A DNA stretch of 64,000 nucleotides, taken from the NCBI GenBank assembly GCA_907163375.1, contig CAJQUW010007429.1:62001-126000 (forward strand). The letters run 5' to 3'. A program made the position numbers and the translations under genes. A model generated the notes under the pieces. The model saw only the letters and a list, made by a program, of their open reading frames with translations. It ran no database searches and was not told the origin of the DNA. This document shows positions 25,201 to 37,200 of this stretch, piece by piece; within the stretch, counting starts at the first letter, position 1; each line of letters starts with the position of its first letter. Origin of the DNA: Prostheceraeus crozeri (lineage: Eukaryota; Platyhelminthes; Polycladida; Euryleptidae).

Positions 25201-28200
25201 AAATGAATGAGCCATGCTTAATTTCCGCATGAATATTATAAGTCAGCGAAACAGTTGTGACGAGCATTAGGCCTGTATCGATGTAAAACATATTTGCCGA
25301 CGTTTTAATCTTCTGCTTTAGTCATGTTACTTACATTTCTAAATCTTGTCACCCTTACCTTTCAAGTTCGATGCGTTGGTTTTCCTCTTCTTCTTCACGT
25401 CGAATCCTCTCCTTCTCCCTGTCCTTCGCTCGTTGTTTTTCAGCAATCTGTTGTGCTAAATCTTCGCGGAATTTGTGCCGATTCTCCAACTGAGCGTCTG
25501 TAAGCGGCTGCCCGAAGATGCCGTGCCCACCGCGCGCATGGGTAGGCTCTCCAAGAGCATTTATCTGACGCCGACCGGATCGAGGTGTAGTGGCTTGAGG
25601 ATCAGTAGAACGAGCTCTATCCCGATCATTGAATTCCGCAGTACTGGTTAAATTGAGGCGAAGTGAATATGGATCTGAAGGCTGGCGTCGAGGTGTTTGT
25701 ATATTTGCTCTTGATTCCTGTTGAAATAAATTGCCTTTGAATGATTTCATTGACGCCACTTAGGCTGTACATTTATAAATCAGAATTGGAACCAGTCGGA
25801 TCTGGTCGGAATATCCGAACAGTGTATTTTACCGGTCGGTCGAACATTTGCAAAAACATTTTTCAGACTGGAAATTTGTGATATTGTTAAATGAATGCAA
25901 TTACAATACATGAATAAAAAATGTACTAAAATTTAGGAAAAGCATATAAAGATATGGCTGTGGATTAATGGCTGTGAGCTTTTCTTAATCTTGATTTAAA
26001 ATAGAATGCGATTTGAAACAAGATCCAACTTAAATCTTTCCTCAAGGTTGCTAAACATGAAGTTTTCAAATTTACGAGTATACCAATGTTAAGTTATTAA
26101 TTTTGTTCTCATCCCTGCGGAACCTGCTCCACTCAAGGCACGAAGCAATATTATTAATTTAGGGATGGCCAGCCTTGGCACAACTGACAGCTCTAACCAA
26201 GTAAGGATTAATACCCCTTACTGAGAACAACGGCATCTCCGCCAGACGGAAAAACGTTAAGATATGCGTCCTTTAACTAATTGAGCTATCCAGCGATCTC
26301 TCAAAATTATTTTGTGAGAGTTGAAAGCAAATTACACATATATGAAATATGGAGTTCATGAATTTATAAACAAATACATTTCTATACAATAAAAATAGTA
26401 TGCATCCCAACCATATGTAGGATGCTGCAACAACTTCTTTGTACTCCTTCATGTATGCTGTACTCCTTCACTCATGCTGTACAAATTCATGTATTCCTGT
26501 TTGCGTCGGACAGACTGATCATGCCATTTTGATTTGTGTTCGCAAGCGTAATCCGTCCGTTGTGATCGTTGTAGCTTTCATTCTGTAGTTTACCCTGAAA
26601 GAGACAGCGTGCGCAGGGAATAAAGAATAATTTTATGAGCTTCCGGCTTTTCAGTACATTCTTTGTACCTGTAGACTTCGTCTTGCGTGAGATAAAAACT
26701 AGGAAATGAATATGAGTAAGGGAATGCTATGTGTTAAGCATGCTAACAAGTCGGATTTCAGTTGCATCACTTATTGATTACTATCACCTGAATAAAATTA
26801 ACAGCGAACGGCCGAGGGATTTGCATGGACCGGTTCCAACATTGGCACAAATGAAGAATGTCATTTATTTAAATAATAAATATTGATTTTAAAGGAATAT
26901 TGGTAAAGAAAGTTATTAAAGTACTTTGGCTCTGAAATAATTTATTGGTCCGTGTGAAAACAGAAAAGTTAAGCCTGTTAAACTAAATTTAGTGACTTTG
27001 CTGATCTTTACCTTATTTTTTTATTTTTAGGCTGATCAATAAATCAATTTTGAGCTAAAGCAATTTTCTAACTTGCTTTTTCAAAATGCACCGATTGGCC
27101 CACAGATTGGTCAATTACGCAATTGATAAAAAATATTGCCTTTTTAAAAAATACACACCTGATTAGTACGAGATGTTCGATCACCTGGATTGGCTAATAC
27201 CCCACGAAGATCTGCTTGAACATTGCCGTCCGCATCTTTAACTGGAGCTCCTCCACCGCCACGACCGAATGGATCATAGCCGCTGTTTTCTTGTTCGAAT
27301 TTTTTGTCATACGCTTCTTGATCCTGCTTTGCTTTTTGCTTTTTCCTCTGATTCTAAAATGAAATTAGAGAATTGAAACACTTTTTCTCTCTCTGTCCAC
27401 CAAAAATGGTCAAACTGAGATAGCCAAGTCAAACATAGGTGACAAGGTATTTCATTGCATTGTAAAGTTGTGCTCAGACACGTTGCACAGGGCATGTTGT
27501 AAATCCAGTGAAAAATGTGATTTGACTACCAAGCTTTAAATCACATTGGTGATTCTTAGCACAACTTCAACAAACTATAGGTGTAATTATGCTAAAAAGA
27601 TCAGTTAATTTGATATTTTGCTTTGAGGATTCAAATTGCTCATGAAGCAAGAAAAAAACTCATCACTGCCGTGATCATGCCCAACGGTGTTGTGGCGAAG
27701 AGCCTCGTCTGCTAAAGTCAAAAGTTCTTCTCAAGTTTAATCAACAATTTCCGATTCTCCAATCAAAAAATGAATAATAATCCCAAACTCATTTGTTGAA
27801 CATAAAATGCTGCAAAATATAGGAAGCTTTCGTTCAAGTATTAAAAGTATAAGAATGATTATACACGCTGAACACTTTTCTTTCAGCAGTTCCGTTTCAA
27901 ACTTATAAAATGAAGCATCAGTTAGATATTGTAAATGCTGGCCATTAAACCAAAAAAATCGACTGCATGGTCTACTGCAACTTGCAAGACATGAAACGGT
28001 TCTGAATTCTGAACGTATGACTTGTTTCCACGGGGAATGACCTACTTTTATCAGTTTCTGAGATAAGCACATGTGATTTTTTCTCTTTCTTCAATAGAGA
28101 TATCAATCCTACTTCCAAACTTTCTAACTAAGGTTGGACCATTTGCTGGCTGAGACTTTTTGAGTACTACAATAATCCTTACTTTTATACATCAGCTGAT

Positions 28201-31200
28201 TCTCTAAATATTGTAGTGCTGCGTATATCGCTTTCATAATTCATGAACCTTGTTTTCATTCCATGTTTTGAATTTTCTGACTTGACAAAGGGGAAACGGC
28301 CAAAACGTCGGCAATGCATATGCACGCATATATCGAATAACAAGGCCCTAATATTTTTCCTGGATATGCCTGCATTAATGAAAACATCCTGCTTTCGCAT
28401 CATGAATGTGACTTTGTCAGTTAGAGGAAATCAAAAATTGCACATTCAGTAATCTTGCATTATTTTGGTACATAATCAAAAAGTATCAGCAAAAAATAGC
28501 GGTTGTGTTCGGTGTCATGGCACAGTATTTAAGGTAGAAGTATTCAATTGATTCATTCATACGTCTTGAATTCAGCTAATGATAGATCAATATATTTTAC
28601 ACAGCATAAAAATGACAAACAAAACTCAACGACAAAACTAATTAAGTGCATTAAAAACTTAAATTCAGCTTCAGACACGCATGACAATCATTGATGTGCT
28701 TCATCAGAAAATATCACGATTCATACCTCTGTATTTGCAAAAACATGGAAAATAATTTCATGTTTAGCACATCATTCGACTTAATGCTCTGCATGTCACT
28801 AATGGTTTGAAGAATACAGTAGTTTAGGTAAAATCCTTAAGTATGCATGGAAGAAACGCATGCACATCATCATTATTTCCAGCATGATATCGCAGTTCTC
28901 TCCATTTTAATCAGTGCATTTGAAAAAGTTTGCATGGACAATCACGTTTGACTCAGGGACATCAAAATCAGATGTGGAGCCCTCCCTCACTCCCCGGATT
29001 TCCAAGTTCAAAATAGCCCGAGAAAATTAGAGTTAAAGCACTCGACGCTTCGCGCCTCGTGATTAAAATAACAAAGCAGTTCGTTCAATTATGATGGAAT
29101 CACTGGAAGCTATGCGGTAATATATATGTACATCTCGATTGCATTATGGGAACTGTTTCTTCGAAATTGGCAAATCCAGTCTCTTCACGTCACCAAATGC
29201 CTTATCAAATTGAAGCTGAAAGTTACATTGGAGTCACTCCACTTAGAGTTTAGCAGATAGTTATACCGAATTTCCTCTAATATAATCAACGGCGTTAACA
29301 TTCCTGATGCTTCTAGTATAAGCAACTCTTTTATTATTTGAGAAAAAAACAATTAAGTTGTTAGGTTTGAGATTATTCTAGGAGGGTGCACCGGTTACAT
29401 TCAGGTGGTCTTTCAACAAACCTATAAAAGGCCGAATTCAGCTGTGTTATCTTCGCTAGGTGGCGTCTGCCAACCACACATTCACAGCGAAAGGAAGCTC
29501 GAAGGCTCCATCGAAGGAACAACTAACACAGTGGATTGCAGAGGTTTGGGAAGAGATCCCTCGAGATCGGATTCTCAGGTCCATGAAGGCCTGTGGAGTC
29601 ACCAACGCAGGATATGGCTCAAAAGACCATCTAATTTATTGCTTTAAAGAAAATGAACCGGTAGACATGTTCTGACTCAAGGATGACAAGATAATCAGGA
29701 CTCTTTGAAAAGCGGAATTACCGATGATGGACCAGAGGTCATCATGAAAGCTTATGAAGTTGAAGTGCATCTCAAAGCTTAATGAGTATAAGTTCTAGAA
29801 TTAACGGAACATATACTAATTTACAATGCTAACGCAGTGCTTGTGACTTTTTAGCAAACTACAAAAGGTTGGCATTAAAACATATACCGCAGAAAAATAG
29901 AAATAAAGTGGTTTTTTCTATGTCTCTATTATAAGCAACAAGATCAAAAATTATTAAATTATAACGAATCCTGGACAGTACCACCGCAAAAATCAAAACT
30001 ATAACAGTACGCGAGGCGCCTTTCGACCGAATCGCTCGGACATCATCAGGCGTAACGCCTCGCGTACTTTTACAGTTTTGATTTTTGCGGTGGTACTGTC
30101 CAGGATTCGTTATAATTTACAATGACCACGCTGAATGAGTATATCAAAAATTATGTCAAATTTCACAAAAATGGAGGTGCTTATATTAGAGGAAATAAGG
30201 TTTATTATCAAATCAATCAATGATGAATGAAAATTTGCATAAAGACAATTCTTGCAAGCGTATCTTGTACTTGTCCATGATCTAGAGTGTTAAAGTAGAC
30301 TGAAATACTAGAAATCTTACCTCAATTATCTGACGTTGTAATTCTTCAGCATATTCTTTCTGCCTCTGCTTTTTCACATTGCTGATGTCTTCTTGAGATC
30401 GAAAAGTTAGTCCGCCGCTATTTTTGTCATCAAACCTCACTCGATTAGGCGGCTTAGCTGTAGCTTGAGGAGCAAGGTTCTGAAGAGAGCGACCGCGAGT
30501 CAGTGCATCAGAGCCGATGTCACCAAGAAGTGCATCTTCCCCATACCCAGCAGCTTCTAAAGGATTCTTCATGCCATAGTAGTGGTACGCATCATCAGCT
30601 GGGGTTGTGTAAGGTGTAAGACTTGGTTGTCCACCAGCCTAAATGGGAGGAATTAGATTGAAATAAGTTGGACACGATGTAAGATGTCATCTTGATGAAA
30701 TAGAAATCCAATTGTAAAAAGTGTCATTGGATGACTTTTCCATTGTTTATTACATTTGATAATAATCATGTTGACACTTAAGAAGATGAAATCAAATATT
30801 CTAGGATAATAAAATATTTAAATATCTAGTATCATATTTACCAAGGCATCAAGATCGCGATTGACCAATGACAGACCATTGTTGAGAGACGATCCCAGAT
30901 CAGCATTATCAATATCACCAAACAAGGCTTTCGCAGGAGGCTTTCTAACATCGTTTTGTCCTATTAAGTCATTATATGACCTTGAGCGAGTGAGTTGAGG
31001 TTGTGTAGGTTCACGGTCTAATTCTTTGGCTCTTCTGTTTCTTTCTTTTGTCTCCTGAATTTGTTTTTCTAGCTCAAGTCTAAAATTGACGAATGACAAT
31101 ATTCAAATCTCAAAGCATCGAAATCATAGTAAATGCATTCTATCTTTCAACACAATGGACGTTTAGCTTAATGTATACGAAAATTCGACGACGTGGATTA

Positions 31201-34200
31201 AGACGACTTCGATTAGAGCTGTATTTCCCACATTACTGTCATTCAGACCACAACAAGTCAGTCACTGTTATTAAGTACAGGGAATGCAGTTAACCGTCAA
31301 AGATATGCTAATGTAATCAACTGTTTCTTGCTGCAGATCTGCTATAGCTTCGCACTACAGTGCAATGTTAACAGTAGTCGCAAAAGAATACAAATTACCT
31401 TCAGAAGCAGTTGAAGTTTCCGTTGTGATCGAGATAGCAAGTAATGTTCGTACATAAAGATAATAGCAAAACTACGAATTAATGACTCTTTCTGAAGCAT
31501 TATGCATCTCAGATGTAGTGGAAAATAAATAAATGTTGAATCGTGAAGCAATTCAAATAATGATTGCAACAAGCCATTAATCCAGTTATTAAAGCAATGG
31601 ATTTCAATTTCTTTCTATTTAGAGGAATTTGATGTATTCATCAACACGCTAGGGAAACTTTTTGGGCTATATCAACGCTTACTTAAACATGTGATGAGAC
31701 CATGCAACTCCATAATTTTGCAAATCCTTGTACAGGGTAAACTGAAAGATGGATATATAATTGGAAAAATCTCGCAATTGAGTTGCAGCTACATATTTTA
31801 TGACCATCAATGGAATACCGGAGCCTAAAGCTAAGTTAATCAGGAGCCTATATAAGCTGTCAACCTCTGAAGCCACTTGCAACTCAATAACTCAAACGAT
31901 AGAGGTGAACCGGGCGACAGTGCACCGAACAACTATTTAAGATCGCTCGTATATATCGCTACAGGGAAGACATTTTTTCTATGCTGGCATCCCACATATC
32001 ATCTGTGTAATTGAGCTTGATTTTCTTTGATGTTCCCTGGTCGGTTCACCTCATATTGATGACACTTAGTAATTGGAAATACTTAAGGACGTGGAACAAT
32101 TAGGAGACAAATTCTACACATCACAGGCAATTTGTACTTCGACTACGTAGGCAGTGTATCAACCATTGAATGATGATTCGAAACGAATATTGTTCTGCGA
32201 TTTGTGTAAATAGGTCTTATTGCATTAAAACATATCTCTGAAGAATTTCAGATGCTATAAGAAGATGCGCAGCACATTTGTGACCTTGCCTTCCTTTTAG
32301 TTGAAATGTCAAATAATTATTTTACCATATTATCTACTGTTACAATGTTACTGATTGTCCAAGATTTTTGGCAATAAACTTATGACTTGTGTCTATAGAT
32401 AGCTTGATTTGGAGGAACTACTGCACATGAAAGCGTCCAAACAATGCATATTCAATTTGAATAAGATCTTCAACTTTTAACTGTGAGCTCTAGACGATGA
32501 TGGAGTGATTGTTAGAGACTAACTGATGACTTTTATTATATCATCATCATCATTCCCCCCCCTTACGAGGAGTTACTGACATCCGCAGCACGATGACATG
32601 TTATTCCTCCATCTCGCTCGATCTCTTGCATCTTCTACTTTCAGACCAGCTCTCTTACATTCCCTCAGCACCATGCTGTTCCACGTAGTTTGTCTTCCTC
32701 CTTTTCAAAGTTCCATGCTTTCTTAATTGGATCGGCTTCATCTCTTCTCGGTATATGACCCATTCATCTTAAGCTGCTCCTTTTCACCACCGCTACAACG
32801 GTCTCCGTCAAACCCAAATGCTCTACTACCTCACCAGTGTTCTTTCTGTCAGCAAGTTTTACTCCGCACATTTTCTTATCATGGATAGCTCTGCTCTTCG
32901 GAGAACACCCTCTTCTGTAGATCTTGTATTCCACGTCTCTGAGACGCAAGTCATGACTGGCTGAATACATGCTTTGTTAAGTCTTCCTTTTAGTCTGTTA
33001 GTAAAGCGTCTTTCACACAGTATCGATGAGAGTTGATTAAGCTTCATCCATCCAAGAAACAAAAAAATCTAATAAACCTTCCATAAATTTGCCGAGTTGT
33101 GTGGCTTTATATAATCCTTCCAGGCCGAAGGTTATGGCACTCATACTGATATCGATGGAGCATAGAGGATCGCAAACGCAGGGGGTAATGACAAGCTTCA
33201 CATGCTAGCTACCGACAACAGTATTTCAAAATATCCTAATTTCAAGGCTGTCAATGTAATGGACCTACGGAGTCATTACAGACTAACGACTAAACCGACT
33301 AATTAGTTGTAATTGCGTCCTATAATTCACGCGCTCACAGCTTCATTACATTTTATTATGATGCGTTTTATCATTTCTATAGCTGCGATATTTGCGGCAT
33401 TCATAGATCTGGACTATGAAAGGTGCAGTGGTCCCATGACTGAGTGGTTGATACAAACTAACGATATTGTGGCAATCAGTAACCAAAAACAAGGAATCAT
33501 AAAATATAAAGGATCAGAAGCTCCTCACAAGCAACATTTGTCAGAGATTAGTTCATCCATCAATTGTCTCACCCAACATTCGATATGCATAAGACCAAAA
33601 ATTGTCAGACACGCAATTGTTTAAGGATCGCTAAATAGACAGTTTGAATGTAATTTTAGACCAATGCTACCTATAAGTGGATGACTGATGGAGCACTAAG
33701 AGGATTAGTACTAGTATAGCGATAGGTGCGCGCATTTCGATTAAGAGCGTAAATTCCAAGTTCATCAATTTTACTTTAGAATCAACATTTTGACAAAAGA
33801 TCATTCCCTCGTATTCATAGATATCCCAAAGCTGCGAACACAAGAGGTGGAATTGCTTTCTCTATCTTATTTTGTTATTTTCGATAGTATTGACATCCGA
33901 CCTCTATGATGCGAACTTTACAAATTTCTAAATTCAACTACCGGTTATGAACTACATGTATTTTGCAACCACTGACTATTGCAAAGTAATATTATTGTTC
34001 AGATATCTGAACCGCAATATGCTAAATCGGTATATTGCAGTTCAATATTTCAACATTGAAAGATATACGAACCTTAACATAGTGTTTGGCTTGTATGTCT
34101 ACTCAAATAATGCTCCTTGTTTTATAAATCCTGTATTTACCAAAATCAGCCACAAAATGAGCATTTGTGTTAAGCTGATTATTTTTGTACACGCGGAAAG

Positions 34201-37200
34201 TCAAATACCGGTAATCAGTATATTGAGGTTCACATTTCTCATGTGGAGCATTTTTATTAAGATCAATACAGCTATTTCGGTTCTGTTCCGAATGCATGCA
34301 TGTATTTGTAGTTCTAGCAATTCAATTTTCATCATTTTTATACACAACTGAGTTCGTTTCAATTGTGAAAGGTCTTTGATTCAATTGCTTCGATTGTTCT
34401 AATTGTCAAATTTTTGTGAATTTCTTTAAATTCGACAAATTTCTCCAGTTTGATAACCTTCAAGTATCAATACTTACGTGATGTCGGTTGAATGATTAGA
34501 AATTAAAGTGAGCTCACCGATTAAGAAGGTAAGATGTGATTTCCACCAATATGGCATGCGTAACAATCCTCTCCCGATGTATCATCAAAATTATTGGTCT
34601 CGGTTACTGTTTTTACTCAGCTCTTGTTCAGCTAAAGATTTATAGTCATAAATTCAAATGTATATGTACATATAGTCTGTCATGCTATGGAAGTTGATAT
34701 GAATAGTAGATGTCTTTGGTATGTAGCTATCATGAGAGCTTTTTGTGGATTAATACGTCAATGGTTAATACGTCACATCAATTTTTCACAACTTCTTGAT
34801 GTCACATACTCGTAGATTTGATACGCTCGTGTTTCACGCTATGCAGTATGCATGAAAAAAATTTGCGTCTCTGATCGTCCAAGAAGTTAAAAGGGAGCAA
34901 AGCAAGATAGGCAGTCGCTCGCCTACTTTCACATGAACCTCATCATACTTCTGCCAGAATGAACCCCATAATAAGTCTTATTTCAAAAGAAGTCATATAT
35001 AGGAAGGACTATTTACAATACTACTTGTAATTGTCAAGTTTCTATGTGCGAAAATAATTGATGTTATACAACTTATCACGATGCACCTCATTCTCATATG
35101 ATTGCACCAAAATTAAAATGCTGTGTAGCATAGGAAATTCCTAGGTTCATTTAAATTTTGATTACGAATATTGTAGTCATTCCCACTGCAAAAAATTGAC
35201 GCCAGATATTGACTAGATAATTATGAGAAAATTTTTGGATACCGCGGTGTCTTCAATCGATAATGATAAGGAATGAATTTATATAAATAAATTGAAACTT
35301 TAGGTCGTGATTGTAGACATTTATGCATCAAAATTGAGCTTTTCGATGACTAAACAACGATGCTCCATGTGTATTTGAAAATATCGAAGAGGATATGAAG
35401 TTTAAACGTGATACTTGCCATGGTGGAAAACGCACTAAGAGTATTAGATTCAAATACTCACCTGTATTCATCCTTCCTTCTCTTCTGAGCTGATTCACTC
35501 TCATTCCTTCCAAAGAGCAAACCATCGTTTTCGTTTTCTTTCCGTGCTCCGCGAGCAGCACCTTGTCTCGCTGGCTCACGATTTGTATATCTGACAGGAG
35601 CTCTTGGTGGCAAGCGATTACTCGCAGCTTTCATTTCCAATAGATCATCCTCTCTATCGACCAGTCCAGGTGGACTAAAACCTCGATCACGTCGATAAAT
35701 GCTAGTTTTAGCAGCTGAATATTGATTATCAAGGCTATCCAACTGTGGGATGGATAACAAACATAAAGATTGTAAAACTGATGACAGAAATAAGATTTTA
35801 TTGCAACATCGCAAATGCGAAATATTTACATATGAAAGCATCATTACATAACCGGCGCAGTGGCATTGTGGTAGTGAGTTTGCTCAGCGTACACGGGAGA
35901 ACTGGGTTCAAACTTACGACTTTTAAAAAAGGCACATATTGCATTTTTGCTATGCATGCAGCATAAAAGAATGAGACACATATAACTCAGCCACGTTGAA
36001 GAAGGGATCTCGCTTAATGCTTTTGAGTAAAAATAATGTTTTTTTCCATTTTTGTTTTGTGTATAGAGAGACCGCAAAGTCCTAAAATAAAATAAAATTT
36101 CACAAACAGGCAGTTGCAAATAAAACTACGCTATATTATCGGCATCATATGAGTTTTCTTGACTACTTACTTGTGTCCACATCTGGGAAATATTCTCCAA
36201 AAAATACTAAAATAATTCATATATCATAACAACACAAATTCAAATCTAATACAGGCTAAAAAAGAAACAATTTACACAAATCATCTGGTTTCGGTATGCA
36301 AATAGTGAATTGTGAAATGGAGGGAAATAACTTTGCTTTCTCTGCATAATCACGAGATGTCCTATTTATAACTTCCTTGCGACATCGTCGCTCATTATAA
36401 GCAGTTGTCTGATGGTTGTGTGGAGGTAGGTCGATACTATGATAGAGTGAAGCAATATTCCGGCTGAAATTTCAGCTCATGAAAAACTAAAATGCAGATA
36501 TTTCTTGTTTAATTTATTCTGTCGGGATCCATTATTTACCATTATTTCCATTATGTTTACCTCGTCTCGGATTACCGTTGATCATTGTGATTATTGCAGA
36601 GTTAATGACGCACTTGTCTTTAACAGATTTAACTATAGTTAATCGAGAAGATGCAATCGCTGATATCTGCAATGTGCTCTACAGACATTCACATCCTATT
36701 TTTCAGTTATTCCATGTGATGTGAAGCAATAGAAAAATACATACAACTCAATCTTCAGAAGCAAGTAGGGTAAGTATATTTTTCAAAATATAAAATCATC
36801 AAAACCATGTATCATTATACACTTTTCAAAATTAAAGATTTCGTCTAGATTTTGTGTTTTTAAAGTACATTGTAAATGAAAAATGACGTAAAATCCTGTA
36901 CGGATGTATAAGTGTGACGGGTAGTCCATGGACCGGGTTTGAAAATTCATCTTCATTTGAAAGATGTGAGAAAAAACCGATGAAATATTTTCATGAAAAT
37001 CCCATAGTCTCCAGGCTAGTGTGACCTAAAAACACTTAGATCTCTGTTATAAGCAACTCCGAGCGATTTTACTTAAAAGTTGAATGCATATCGGTTGGGT
37101 TAACAAACTAATGCTTTACGGGCTAACCTTTGGTCGGCAAAACCCGACTCAAATTCATAAATATTATAGATTTAAATATTAGATACTCAGGAAAAATCAA

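Larger units (their letters stand above)
29271..30194 (+). mobile_element. pogo/Tigger-like DNA transposon remnant
   Basis: The ends are imperfect inverted repeats: TTTCCTCTAATATAA on the left, and TTATATTAGAGGAAA at 30181-30195 on the right. Inside, 29375-29675 encodes the tail of a pogo-type transposase: GGCTGYIQ (first frame; family form GxCTxxLQPLD), then in another frame QLTQWIAEVWEEIPRDRILRSMKACGV, followed by a GYGSKDHL segment. In pogo/Tigger proteins the last part reads WIxxAWxxIPxExIxxSFKxCGI. The DDE core is missing and the frame changes, so this is a deleted, inactive copy. A long palindrome (29956-30118) occupies its right part. Confidence 0.7.

Noticed and set aside
26225-26296. 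functional tRNA gene on the minus strand
   Set aside because: No acceptor stem closes and the B box is degenerate; a SINE head is more likely.
26510-26600. possible extra CSPP1-like exon after a good acceptor on the minus strand
   Set aside because: No usable GT donor in frame and no similarity to CSPP1; the neighbouring exons join in phase without it.
28699-28712. TTTTCTGATGAAGC on the minus strand as a hammerhead
   Set aside because: The CTGATGA box is present but no GAAA box follows at a fitting distance.
33313-34351. two plus-strand open frames of 103 and 134 codons
   Set aside because: They have no domain, lie in an intron on the opposite strand, and have the residue make-up of translated AT-rich DNA.
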